From Alistipes sp. (GTDB taxonomy: Bacteria; Bacteroidota; Bacteroidia; Bacteroidales; Rikenellaceae): a stretch of DNA of 34,332 bases. Every line of letters begins with the position of its first letter. Position 1 is the first letter of the stretch. The stretch is taken from positions 1-34,332 of the forward strand of contig JAGCLX010000044.1 of assembly GCA_017646785.1 (NCBI GenBank), read 5' to 3'. The notes beneath the pieces are model-generated. The model was given only the letters and a program-made list of their open reading frames with translations. It did no database searches and was not told the DNA's origin. The position numbers and the translations under genes are program-made. Below are positions 1 to 8,149 of this stretch, one piece after another.

Positions 1-2
1 CA

Positions 3-698
3 GTTCGTGAGAGCCAGGTTAAGAGGCTTCAGGAGCTCCGCGCCGCTCGCGACGAGGAGGCCGTACAGAAGGCTCTGGCAGCCATCACCGAGGCTGTGAA
101 GACCAAGACCGGCAACCTCCTTGAGCTTGCAGTAGAGGCCGCTAAGGTTCGTGCAACTCTGGGCGAGATTTCCGACGCTTGCGAGGTTATCGTAGGTCGC
201 TACAAAGCAGTTATCCGTTCAATCTCCGGTGTATATTCGAGCGCTATGAAGAATGATGCAGACTTCGCTAAGGCGAAAGAGATGGTTGATGAGTTCGCAA
301 AACGCGAGGGTCGTCAGCCCCGTATTATGATTGCTAAACTTGGTCAGGACGGTCACGACCGTGGTGCAAAAGTTGTTGCTACCGGTTACGCCGACCTCGG
401 CTTCGATGTAGATATGGGTCCTTTGTTCCAGACTCCCGAGGAGGCTGCAAAGCAGGCTGTTGAGAACGATGTACATGTTGTAGGTGTATCATCACTTGCA
501 GCGGGTCACCTCACCCTCGTTCCCCAGATCATCGCAGAGCTCAAGAAGTTGGGCCGCGAGGATATCGTAGTTGTAGTAGGTGGTGTTATCCCCGCACAGG
601 ACTACGATCAGTTGTATAAGGATGGTGCTGCGGCAATCTTCGGCCCTGGTACTCCCGTTGCAACTGCAGCTATCAAGATGCTCGAGATCCTCGGCTAA
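3..698 (+). CDS. mutB: Methylmalonyl-CoA mutase large subunit, C-terminal part (5' end outside window)
   Basis: The reading frame is open from the left edge, so this is the last 231 residues of a protein that is normally about 710 residues long. It converts succinyl-CoA and (R)-methylmalonyl-CoA into each other with adenosylcobalamin, the key step of propionate formation in Bacteroidales. Visible parts are the linker after the TIM barrel (RESQVKRLQELRAARD near the edge) and the B12-binding domain starting at GRQPRIMIAKLGQDGHDRG. This carries the DxHxxG motif whose His binds cobalt from below, followed by the GVSSLAAGH and VVVGGVIPAQD segments of the Rossmann-like fold. A GTG at 96 is inside the conserved protein and is not the start. 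The gene ends in a strong terminator. The partner small subunit should lie to the left of the window. The name mutB follows one convention; scpA or mcm are also used. Confidence 0.95.
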   Translation, partial: VRESQVKRLQELRAARDEEAVQKALAAITEAVKTKTGNLLELAVEAAKVRATLGEISDACEVIVGRYKAVIRSISGVYSSAMKNDADFAKAKEMVDEFAKREGRQPRIMIAKLGQDGHDRGAKVVATGYADLGFDVDMGPLFQTPEEAAKQAVENDVHVVGVSSLAAGHLTLVPQIIAELKKLGREDIVVVVGGVIPAQDYDQLYKDGAAAIFGPGTPVATAAIKMLEILG

Positions 699-725
699 TT
701 GATACGGGTTATACCCTTTGTATTG

Positions 726-757
726 AGAGCTCTGCTTCGGCAGGGCTCTTTTTTTTA
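726..757 (+). terminator. Rho-independent terminator of the mutase gene
   Basis: A 10-bp stem (AGAGCTCTGC at 726-735 with GCAGGGCTCT at 740-749, one G-U pair) closes a TTCG tetraloop and is followed by a run of T. It lies 28 bases after the mutase stop codon. Confidence 0.93.
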
Positions 758-793
758 TTTATACTACAACAAGTTTATACTACAAGGGCCCAC

Positions 794-840
794 AATAAAA
801 GATGCGGATAGATAATACTTGGTGTACTACCTATCCGCAT
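794..840 (-). terminator. Probable terminator of the acyl-CoA synthetase gene
   Basis: A perfect 10-bp inverted repeat (ATGCGGATAG at 802-811, CTATCCGCAT at 831-840) with a 19-base loop lies 29 bases past the minus-strand stop at 870. Read on the minus strand the stem is followed by CTTTTATT, a modest T tract. The loop is long for a classical terminator. Confidence 0.6.
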
Positions 841-869
841 TCCAAAAATCGTTGATCGCAACTAACTCC

Positions 870-2780
870 CTAGCCCAATATCTTCTTTAAGGCTGAAATG
901 TTCTTTGCATTATCTATGAGCTTGCCCTCGGGTGTATAGGCGTGGGCAATGGTCTCTGCAAAGAGCTTCTCAACCTTGTTGCGCACAATTTTCATGGTGC
1001 TATTCACAAGGCCATTCTGCTCTGTGAATGCCTCATCGGCAATAGCCACCACGGCAGGCACCCAGCGGTCGGGGAACTCATCAGCGTATACACCACCCGT
1101 GCGGTACTTAGCCACCTCAGCACCAATAATTTTAGCAGCCTCAGCATAGCGCTCCTCACCTACTATACCACGCTCCTGGAGTGCGCGGTTGAGGTTCTCC
1201 TTCGAGGGTACTGCGAGGGCTATGGTGTATGGGCACTGGTTGTTATAGACAATAATCTGATCTATATATGGCGATTTATCGACAATAGCCTCCTCCATAC
1301 CCTCGGGGCTATACTTCTCGCCATCACTCGAGATAAGTAGGCTCTTGAAGCGACCTAAGACGTATAGGAAGTCATCCTCGGACATATAACCCATATCGCC
1401 GGTGTATAACCAGCCATCACGCACGGTATCGGCCGTAGACTCAGGGTTCTTCCAGTAGCCTGCCATAACGTTCTCGCCCTTAACAACGATCTCACCCTTC
1501 TGACCTACGGGGAGCTCACGACCCTCCTCGTCGAGGATCTTAATCTCAAGGGGCTTGACAAGGCGACCCGACGAACCAAAGCGATGGTTGCGCTTCGAGG
1601 GGACATTTGTGGAGATCACGGGCGTAGCCTCCGAGAGGCCGTAACCCTGGAACATAGGCACGCCAATAGCGTAGAAGAAGCGCTGAAGCTCGCTATCCAA
1701 GAGCGCACCTCCACCGATGAAGAACTGCAACTCACCACCAAATGCCTCTCGCACCTTAGAGTACAGGATCTTATCAAAGAGAGCTACAAGAGGCTTCAAC
1801 AAGCAACGCATACCCGCGCCCTTGGTATAGCCATCCGCCTGATAAGCATACGACGTCTTAAGTGCGAAGTTGAAGAGTCGCTCGGTTGTCTTTCCCTTCT
1901 TGCGGATAGAGGTCTCGATGTTCTTGCGGAAGTTCTTTGCCAGCGCAGGAACCGAGAGCAAGAAGTGTGGTCGTACCTCTTTAATATTAATAGGTATATT
2001 CTTCAGCGTCTCCATGGGTGTACGTCCCACCTCGGTTGTTGCCACCGAAGCACCACACGCAATCATGATGTAGAAGCCCACGACGTGAGCAAAGCAGTGG
2101 TCGAGTGGTAGGATGATGAGTGTTCGCCATGTCGAAGGGATAGATACCACCGATAGTGCCTGCTCGACATTTGCCGTGTAGTTGCGGTGTGTAAGCACAA
2201 CACCCTTGGGGTCTGCCGTAGTACCCGAGGTGTAGGTGATAGTGGCATAGTCATCGTTCTTAAGCGCGCGACCGATAGCCAAAAACTCCTCCTCGTGCTC
2301 CACAAGGTACTGCTCACCACAAGCCTTTAGTGCCTCGAGGGTCTCGGCAATGGCCAAATCGCTCTCCACATCGCCCCATACGATGATATGTTCAAGGTCG
2401 GGGAGCTGGTCGACAATTTTTACCACCTTGGGCAGCTGGTTCTTCGACACGAAGAGCACCTTGACGTCGGCATGACGCAAGCGGAACAAAAGGTCATTAG
2501 CCTCCTCGAGCTTGATTGAGAGGGGCACACTAACAGCTCCAGCATACAACAATCCGAGCTCCGAGATAATCCAGTTGTTACAACCCTCGGCAAGGATAGA
2601 TACCCTATCGCCAGGCTTCACACCAATGGCTGCGAGGCCCGCACCTATCTTTAGTGCCTCTGTCTTAGTCTGCGAATATGTCGTAGGCTCGAACTTGCCA
2701 TTGTGCTTCTCCAAGAGAAACTCCTTGTCACCATACTTTGCTACCGACTCCTCAAACAAGTCTATAATAGTACGTTTCAT
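870..2780 (-). CDS. Long-chain acyl-CoA synthetase (AMP-binding enzyme)
   Basis: This 636-residue protein is an ANL-superfamily adenylate-forming enzyme that activates fatty acids with ATP and CoA. The P-loop-like A3 motif YTSGTTADPKG is at residues 183-193, GYGLSEATP at 379-387, YTGDMG at 459-464 and the hinge GRFKS at 476-480. A C-terminal NSTMKIVRNKV segment holds a candidate catalytic Lys. The N-terminal MKRTIIDLFEESVAKYGDKE and the overall length fit the FadD15-like group common in Bacteroidetes rather than acetyl-CoA synthetase. There is no signal peptide, so it is cytoplasmic or membrane associated. It lies 66 bases downstream of the amylase gene on the same strand and is convergent with the mutase gene. 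Chain-length preference cannot be read from sequence. Confidence 0.9.
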   Translation of the reverse strand: MKRTIIDLFEESVAKYGDKEFLLEKHNGKFEPTTYSQTKTEALKIGAGLAAIGVKPGDRVSILAEGCNNWIISELGLLYAGAVSVPLSIKLEEANDLLFRLRHADVKVLFVSKNQLPKVVKIVDQLPDLEHIIVWGDVESDLAIAETLEALKACGEQYLVEHEEEFLAIGRALKNDDYATITYTSGTTADPKGVVLTHRNYTANVEQALSVVSIPSTWRTLIILPLDHCFAHVVGFYIMIACGASVATTEVGRTPMETLKNIPINIKEVRPHFLLSVPALAKNFRKNIETSIRKKGKTTERLFNFALKTSYAYQADGYTKGAGMRCLLKPLVALFDKILYSKVREAFGGELQFFIGGGALLDSELQRFFYAIGVPMFQGYGLSEATPVISTNVPSKRNHRFGSSGRLVKPLEIKILDEEGRELPVGQKGEIVVKGENVMAGYWKNPESTADTVRDGWLYTGDMGYMSEDDFLYVLGRFKSLLISSDGEKYSPEGMEEAIVDKSPYIDQIIVYNNQCPYTIALAVPSKENLNRALQERGIVGEERYAEAAKIIGAEVAKYRTGGVYADEFPDRWVPAVVAIADEAFTEQNGLVNSTMKIVRNKVEKLFAETIAHAYTPEGKLIDNAKNISALKKILG

Positions 2781-2810
2781 ACTCTTAATAGGTTAGACAT
2801 GGAGCTGACC

Positions 2811-2836
2811 ATCAACATGGCCAACCCCACGTTGAT
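2811..2836 (-). other. Hairpin between the amylase gene and the acyl-CoA synthetase gene
   Basis: ATCAACATGG (2811-2820) and CCACGTTGAT (2827-2836) form a 10-bp stem with one G-U pair and a 6-base loop in the 66-base gap between the two minus-strand genes. No T run follows on the minus strand, so it may be a 3' processing or attenuation structure rather than a classical terminator. Confidence 0.4.
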
Positions 2837-2846
2837 TAAGCATGTG

Positions 2847-5801
2847 CTACTCCTTTACCAATACGATATAGTCGCTACCCGCCAATGTGAATGTGTGAGA
2901 GCCATTCACCGTAACCTTCTCACCAGTAATGAGGTTTGTCCACTGGCCAGGGTTAGTGACATTGACCGTTGTAGATGTCTTGGCGTTAGTGAAGTTTGCA
3001 ACTACAATAACCTTATCCATCACGAGGGTCTTACCACCCATATTGACATCAGAGACGTTCCAAGTGTGTACAGCGACCTCGTTCTGACCATAGTACTCCT
3101 CGTTGTCGGTACGCCAAGAGATAACCTTTGACATAGCGTCGTAGAGAGCCTTGCGGTTAGCATCCTGGAGGTAGTTCCAGCGAATAGGCTTGCGGTGTGT
3201 ACGATACTCATCACCATTGCCCACCTCGCCACTTGCGTTAGAGTTGATCGAGAAGTCGTAGCCGAGCTCACCAAACTGCCACATCATCTTGGGATATGGA
3301 GTGAGGAAGTGGAAGGCGTAGACAGCCTGCAAACGCTTAGAGATTACAGCCCAATCATTCTTAACATACTCCTGACCAGAGGTTACTGCCTTGTAAGCGA
3401 TACGCTCCTCGTCGTGGGTCTCGATGTTGTTGATGCGACCCTTCTTGAAGTCGACGAAGTTGCTCTGGTTGCCGGCGCGTGTGTACATAGCGCGTGCGCG
3501 TGACAACTGCGAAGGACGCTGGCCATCAGCCACCACGTATACGGTCATCGAAGCGGGATCAAAGTAGACATCATACTTAACACCCACCTGAGCATCTACC
3601 TTCACATTATCAGTTCCGTTGAGCGAGATAGCAGCGCCCACGCTGTAGGTCTTAGAGGAATCACTAACGCCATAAGAGGTATCCCAACTACGGTTCTTGC
3701 GAATCTTGAAACAGCAGCCCTCATTGTAGAAATTAGCAAATACGATATCCTGAGCGACATATACTCCGCCCTCATTATTAAGAGTGACATCCTGTGACCA
3801 GACGTTATCCTTGAAGTCACCCATAACACCCCAATAAGCAGAGCTATCGCCCTTACCATCATCGTACCAGCCCATAACACTCTCCATGTAACCATGCTGC
3901 TGGTTGTTGTTCCAGCAGAGTGCGCCCACAGAGTTGTAGAGCTCGTCCTCCTCGCTCTTGTCGCAGAAGTGCTCGAAGATGACATACGCATCCTCGTCTA
4001 CGGCGCGGATAGTCTCAGCGTAGTGCTTCAAGATGCCGATACGCTCAGCAGAGTAGCCACCCGCATCGTAGTTACCTGGGTGCTGAACGAAGCCCTTGGT
4101 GAGGTCGAAGCGGAAGCCATCGACGTTGTACTCCTCCATCCAGAACTTCAATACGTCGTCGATATACTCCACGGTGTACTGATATGTATGGTTGAAGTCG
4201 TGGAATACGCTCCAGTTGTGGGGTGCGTCAACGTTGAAGAATGGGTTGTTCGACGCGGTCTTACTAGCACCGCTATCCCACCACATCTTAGCGTAGGGGA
4301 ACTGGCCTGTAGCATGGTTGAACACTACGTCGAGGATAACCGCGATGCCGCGCTTATGACACTCGTCGATGAAGGTCTTATATGCCTTCTCTGTACCGTA
4401 TGCCTTGTCGGCAGCGAAGAAGAAGCATGGGTTGTAACCCCACGAGTCGTTACCGTCGAACTCCTGGATAGGCATAAGCTCGATGGCGTTAACACCCAAT
4501 GTCTCGAGGTAGTCGAGCTTTGCTGTTACCGCACCGATAGAGCCCTCCTCTGTAAAATCACGAATCAAGAGCTCGTAGATAGCCAATGAGTTCACCGCGG
4601 GACGTTCATACGATGTAGCTGTCCAAGTATACTTTTCGGGATTAAGCTCGAACACAGATACAATATCTGATGTGTACTTCGCGGGATATGCCTTGAGGTC
4701 GGGGTATACCGCAGCATCAATCCACTTATCGTTCCATGGATCGAGGATCTTAGTAGCGTATGGGTCACCAATTTTTATTGTGCCATCAACGAGATACTGG
4801 TAGCCATACTCAACATTCTGCTCAAGACTTGCTACTGTAGTCCAGAAGTAGTCGCCATCCTTCTTCATCAGATACTCGTTAGATGGAGCATACTCATTGA
4901 AGTCACCCAAGAGCACTACAGAGCTCTTACCTGGAGCATACAACACGAATGTAGCCTCGTTGCCATTCACAGTAACGCCATTGTCTGCGTTTGCAGGGCG
5001 CTGAGCGATCTCGGTCTCACCCAAAACAGCTACGCTAACGCTATCCTCCAAGGTCTGCTCGCCATCGGTAGCCACAGCCTTAAAGACGATATCCTGGGGA
5101 GCGTCGGGGGTGAAGGTGTATGAGATGGTTGCGTCGCCACCCTCAGCTACTACCTCCTCGTTCTTGTAGAGTGTAACCTTTGTAGCGGCCTTCTGCTGCA
5201 CCTGCACAGTGTATTCCTGACCTATGGTGAGTATTGAGCCGTGGTCGGGTGAGAGAATTCTCACAGACATACCCTCAGAGGCGAGCTCAATGAGGATATC
5301 TGAGCCATTATCCTTAAGCTCGAGTTTACTATCGTCCGAGCGGAACACGAAGGCGAGGTGTGTGATTGACTCCGTCTCGCTCACGCCATAGTGCGCACGA
5401 GGGCCACCCTTGATAACATAGTGCCAAACGTTGTCCTCCACCTGCTCGAGCTTACACACTGGGAGGTTCTCACCCCACTCCGAAAGCACATGCTTCCAAT
5501 CTGCAGTAGTAGCACTGTCGGTTGTGAGCACACCTGTGTGGGCATAAAGGTCACCAATAAAGCCATCAGCTGCAGTGCCTGCAGTATTGAGGATGACGGT
5601 TACATCCTCGGTCATGTTCTCAGTAACAAATGCAGGATCTGTTGAGATGAAGGGCAGATCGCCAGGTGCAGATGGATTTGTTGGCTGAGAGGGGTTGTTT
5701 GATGGGGGCGTAGGAGGCAATACAATGCCTGGATCCTCGGCACAACCCACCATTACGACAGCAACAAAGAGCGCCATCAAGATCATGTATAACTTTTTCA
5801 T
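2847..5801 (-). CDS. Multidomain GH13 alpha-amylase-like lipoprotein with a module inserted in the catalytic domain
   Basis: This 984-residue secreted protein has a lipoprotein signal peptide (lipobox ending at Cys20, followed by the acidic AEDPG). Domains in order are: a Pro/Ser-rich linker 25-50; a beta module about 52-175; an Ig-like module about 177-260; a CBM48-like module about 275-365; the GH13 catalytic barrel from about 400; and a C-terminal beta domain from about 900. GH13 landmarks are region I DVVFNH (491-496), region II GFRFD with nucleophile Asp566, region III FEH with acid/base Glu610, and region IV ETHDEER with Asp797. Between regions III and IV lies an extra stretch of about 100 residues (668-765) resembling the starch-binding modules of SusE/SusF (KNRSWDTSYG). 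It probably cleaves alpha-glucans at the cell surface. No SusC/SusD pair adjoins it. The exact specificity is not readable. Confidence 0.9.
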   Translation of the reverse strand: MKKLYMILMALFVAVVMVGCAEDPGIVLPPTPPSNNPSQPTNPSAPGDLPFISTDPAFVTENMTEDVTVILNTAGTAADGFIGDLYAHTGVLTTDSATTADWKHVLSEWGENLPVCKLEQVEDNVWHYVIKGGPRAHYGVSETESITHLAFVFRSDDSKLELKDNGSDILIELASEGMSVRILSPDHGSILTIGQEYTVQVQQKAATKVTLYKNEEVVAEGGDATISYTFTPDAPQDIVFKAVATDGEQTLEDSVSVAVLGETEIAQRPANADNGVTVNGNEATFVLYAPGKSSVVLLGDFNEYAPSNEYLMKKDGDYFWTTVASLEQNVEYGYQYLVDGTIKIGDPYATKILDPWNDKWIDAAVYPDLKAYPAKYTSDIVSVFELNPEKYTWTATSYERPAVNSLAIYELLIRDFTEEGSIGAVTAKLDYLETLGVNAIELMPIQEFDGNDSWGYNPCFFFAADKAYGTEKAYKTFIDECHKRGIAVILDVVFNHATGQFPYAKMWWDSGASKTASNNPFFNVDAPHNWSVFHDFNHTYQYTVEYIDDVLKFWMEEYNVDGFRFDLTKGFVQHPGNYDAGGYSAERIGILKHYAETIRAVDEDAYVIFEHFCDKSEEDELYNSVGALCWNNNQQHGYMESVMGWYDDGKGDSSAYWGVMGDFKDNVWSQDVTLNNEGGVYVAQDIVFANFYNEGCCFKIRKNRSWDTSYGVSDSSKTYSVGAAISLNGTDNVKVDAQVGVKYDVYFDPASMTVYVVADGQRPSQLSRARAMYTRAGNQSNFVDFKKGRINNIETHDEERIAYKAVTSGQEYVKNDWAVISKRLQAVYAFHFLTPYPKMMWQFGELGYDFSINSNASGEVGNGDEYRTHRKPIRWNYLQDANRKALYDAMSKVISWRTDNEEYYGQNEVAVHTWNVSDVNMGGKTLVMDKVIVVANFTNAKTSTTVNVTNPGQWTNLITGEKVTVNGSHTFTLAGSDYIVLVKE

Positions 5802-5854
5802 GTCTAAAGTTTGTTATGTGTTTATTATCTATATTTCGCTTTCTGTAGTCAATA

Positions 5855-5890
5855 CTGCGCAACTACGCATGCTCATGCGCGCATACGCAC
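5855..5890. other. Palindromic stretch in the amylase 5' leader
   Basis: CGCATG (5866-5871) and CATGCG (5874-5879) form a tight inverted repeat inside a longer imperfect one (TGCGC to the left, CGCATACGCA to the right). It sits between the predicted -7 box at 5900 and the start codon at 5801, so it could be an operator or an mRNA structure. Confidence 0.3.
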
Positions 5891-5899
5891 ATACTTTTG

Positions 5900-5907
5900 C
5901 AAAGTTA
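5900..5907 (-). promoter_or_regulatory. Predicted -7 box of the amylase gene
   Basis: On the minus strand the sequence reads TAACTTTG, a match to the Bacteroidetes TAnnTTTG element. A TTG lies only 14 bases upstream, shorter than usual, so the -33 assignment is uncertain. It would give a leader of roughly 90 bases. Confidence 0.45.
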
Positions 5908-6079
5908 ACACATTTATTCCACAATAGCGAAATAGAAACATCATAATTTACCAGACAGTCACTTTTTCGCCCCAAATTGAGCATTTTCAACGACGAACAG
6001 CAGCCACAACGCCCATATTATGTAGTCACCCAACACCTTAATAGTGTGGTTGATATTCCGGAAAAAAAGAGGGTCCTTG
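5908..6079. other. Rest of the divergent intergenic region (5802-6154) with no gene seen
   Basis: The 353-base gap between the divergent amylase and lipoprotein genes holds the two predicted promoters listed separately. I see no ORF, RNA gene or terminator in the middle part. Confidence 0.5.
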
Positions 6080-6109
6080 TTGTATCATACAAATATTTAT
6101 GTATCTTTG
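6080..6109 (+). promoter_or_regulatory. Bacteroidetes-type promoter of the 465-aa lipoprotein gene
   Basis: TTG at 6080-6082 and TATCTTTG at 6102-6109 are separated by 19 bases, matching the TTG/TAnnTTTG consensus of Bacteroidetes. The start codon is 45 bases further on. Confidence 0.7.
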
Positions 6110-6154
6110 CACCGCACAATAGTCGAATAAAGACACATTAAAATACTATTATTT

Positions 6155-7552
6155 ATGAAAAACATCATTAAGCTATTTGCTTTGAGCCTTATCGGCATCA
6201 TGGCAATTGCATGTACCAACGAGCCAGTGCCATCTAACCCCAACAGTTTGAAGGCTCCCTTGTTCAGCTGCAACGTTACTGAGAACGTCATCACAGTAAC
6301 ATGGAACGCTGTTGAGGGCGCAGCTTACTACCAGGTGGCTCTAAACGACGATGAGCCCGCTAAGACCGACAAGCTCATCCACCAGTTCGAGGGTCTTAAG
6401 TGGGGCACTACCTACACAGTTAAGCTTCAGGCTATCGCTGCAGACCCTGCACTCAACTCACAGATTTCTAGCCAGGAGATTACAATCGCAGAGCGCAAGG
6501 TGCCCGCATACCGCGAGTGGTATCCCGAGAATGGCGCTGCCGCAACAGCTATCTCAAGCAATGGCCGCTATGTCGTAGGTTGCTTGGACCGCCAGGGTAT
6601 GATCATCGACCTTGAGTATGATGAGATTTCTTATGTTGAGAACTTCGACTGTATGGATGTTGCCGACAACGGCCTCGTTGTTGGTTGTACATACGAGGAG
6701 AGCCAGAGCGGTGAGGCTGCTATGTTCATCGATGGCAAGGCTGTGAAGCTCGACCTCAGCGAGCTCACCACATCTAACATGAGCTCATTCATGGCTGTAA
6801 CACCCGACGGTGAGTACATCGTTGGCTGGTGGTGGGAGTTTGTCGAGGACTCATACTATGGTAGAGAGTATGGCATGATTGTCCCCTTCGCATACGACGT
6901 TATCAAGGATCGTATCACAGTATTGCCTGTTGGCGATAACGTCTACCCTCTTAATGGCGTATCAGCGTGTGCTGTAAGCCCCGAGCGTAGCATCGTAGGT
7001 GGCGAGCAGTCTAACGCTATGATGGCTGTATACTGGGAGGATGAGTACACTCCTTACATCTACCCACAGTTTGAGTACAATAGCGAGTACGTCCCCACTG
7101 CTACATTTGGCGACACACAGGTTCGTATGACTCCTAGTGGCAAGTACCTTTACGGCATTGCTAAGACATACCCCGATGGTGCTGGCGATGTTCAGTCACC
7201 CGCATGCTACAATGTTGAGACTGGTGAGGTTACTACATTTGCTGGCGCGTGCGCTACAGGTGCTGTATCAGCTATGACAGACGATGGTATCGTATTCCTC
7301 AACAACGTACCCGTAGGCTACGAGACAGCATACGTTGCTGACCTCAATGGCGACGCACAGACATTGTACCCCATCATTGACTGGCTTATCGACGAGCACA
7401 GCATCGACTTGTATAACTACATGAATACAGAGGACAACTCATACGTAATCATTGACGCCTCTGCCGATGGCCGCACATTCATTGGTCTTGGCTACACTGA
7501 GATGGGTCAGGTATCATACGTTATCTGCCTCGATGGCACACCTATGCCATAA
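6155..7552 (+). CDS. Lipoprotein with FN3-like domain and a propeller-like repeat domain
   Basis: This 465-residue protein has a lipoprotein signal peptide with Cys at residue 20 (MAIAC) followed by TNEP. Residues about 33-113 read as a fibronectin type III-like domain (APLFSCNVTENVITVTWNAV, then GLKWGTTYTVKLQAIA). The remainder has about six short repeats of the type A-x-S-x-x-G-x-Y-x-V-G, for example ATAISSNGRYVVG, DVADNGLVVG, AVTPDGEYIVGW, AVSPERSIVGG and DASADGRTFIG. This resembles HAF-type beta-propeller blades. I do not recognise a named family or an enzyme motif. It is transcribed divergently from the amylase gene and has its own promoter and terminator, so it is a single-gene unit. 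A surface or periplasmic binding role is plausible but unproven. Confidence 0.8.
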   Translation: MKNIIKLFALSLIGIMAIACTNEPVPSNPNSLKAPLFSCNVTENVITVTWNAVEGAAYYQVALNDDEPAKTDKLIHQFEGLKWGTTYTVKLQAIAADPALNSQISSQEITIAERKVPAYREWYPENGAAATAISSNGRYVVGCLDRQGMIIDLEYDEISYVENFDCMDVADNGLVVGCTYEESQSGEAAMFIDGKAVKLDLSELTTSNMSSFMAVTPDGEYIVGWWWEFVEDSYYGREYGMIVPFAYDVIKDRITVLPVGDNVYPLNGVSACAVSPERSIVGGEQSNAMMAVYWEDEYTPYIYPQFEYNSEYVPTATFGDTQVRMTPSGKYLYGIAKTYPDGAGDVQSPACYNVETGEVTTFAGACATGAVSAMTDDGIVFLNNVPVGYETAYVADLNGDAQTLYPIIDWLIDEHSIDLYNYMNTEDNSYVIIDASADGRTFIGLGYTEMGQVSYVICLDGTPMP

Positions 7553-7576
7553 GCGATAGCCACTACAAACGAATAA

Positions 7577-7602
7577 AGGACTGCTCTTAGGCAGTCCTTT
7601 TT
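7577..7602 (+). terminator. Terminator of the 465-aa lipoprotein gene
   Basis: An 8-bp stem (AGGACTGC at 7577-7584 with GCAGTCCT at 7591-7598) is followed by TTTTT, 25 bases after the stop codon. A run of A before the stem pairs with the T run, so it may also serve the opposing strand. Confidence 0.88.
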
Positions 7603-7613
7603 CGTTTATCATA

Positions 7614-7713
7614 TGTCATCCTGAGTAACTCAAGGATCTCCTCGCTGTGTATACGCTATCAGCGTAGTTGTTTGTCGGCTTCGAGAAGATTCTTCACTCC
7701 GTTCAGAATGACA
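7614..7713. repeat. Imperfect inverted repeat of the GTCATTCTGA type
   Basis: The left arm at 7614-7644 begins TGTCATCCTGAG and the right arm at 7682-7713 ends CAGAATGACA. The arms are about 31-32 bases, complementary with a few mismatches and one gap, around a 37-base centre. It lies in the 184-base convergent gap between two genes. Arms of this wording (GTCATTCTGA with AGATTCTTC) recur between genes in many bacterial genomes. Confidence 0.65.
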
Positions 7714-7736
7714 GCGTAGAGCGTCATCGACATCGA

Positions 7737-8144
7737 CTACTTCTCATTGAGGTAGCGAGCAAGCCTCTCTCTCCACTCATCGGGCATCGGCACGGTCTGC
7801 TGGGTCTCGAAGTCAAACGCCACCATAACCGAAGAACTCTCCGTGAGCACCCTATCACCACACATGATGCACTGGTGCAGGGTCATGCTCTTATTGCCGA
7901 GGCGCGACACGTCAGTCGTAACAACGATGTCATCCGTCAAGCGCACCTGACCGAGGTAGTCGGTATGTGTCGAGGCGGTGATGATGCGCAACTTATCGAA
8001 GACGCCAGTAACACCCAGCACCTTAGTATAAAACTCTGTCTTGCCCATATCGAAGTAGCTCTGCTGCCAGATGTTGTTGACATGCATGAATGAGTCTACA
8101 TCCGAGAAGCGCTTCTGCACGGGCGTAATTAGAACCTCTGCCAT
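7737..8144 (-). CDS. Acyl-CoA thioesterase, 4HBT hotdog family
   Basis: This 135-residue protein has the 4-hydroxybenzoyl-CoA thioesterase-like hotdog signature near the N-terminus: FSDVDSFMHVNN (residues 13-24), where Asp17 is the expected catalytic residue and HVNN follows. Members hydrolyse short- or medium-chain acyl-CoA thioesters in the cytoplasm. It is the last gene of a minus-strand run with tsaC 5 bases upstream and tdk before that, so it is probably cotranscribed. The substrate cannot be told from sequence. YbgC-like or FadM-like naming would both be reasonable. Confidence 0.85.
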   Translation of the reverse strand: MAEVLITPVQKRFSDVDSFMHVNNIWQQSYFDMGKTEFYTKVLGVTGVFDKLRIITASTHTDYLGQVRLTDDIVVTTDVSRLGNKSMTLHQCIMCGDRVLTESSSVMVAFDFETQQTVPMPDEWRERLARYLNEK

Positions 8145-8149
8145 ACTCT

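Noticed and set aside
3894..4589. A 231-codon plus-strand frame within the amylase gene
   Set aside because: It is antisense to the GH13 catalytic domain and shows no domain or start signal of its own.
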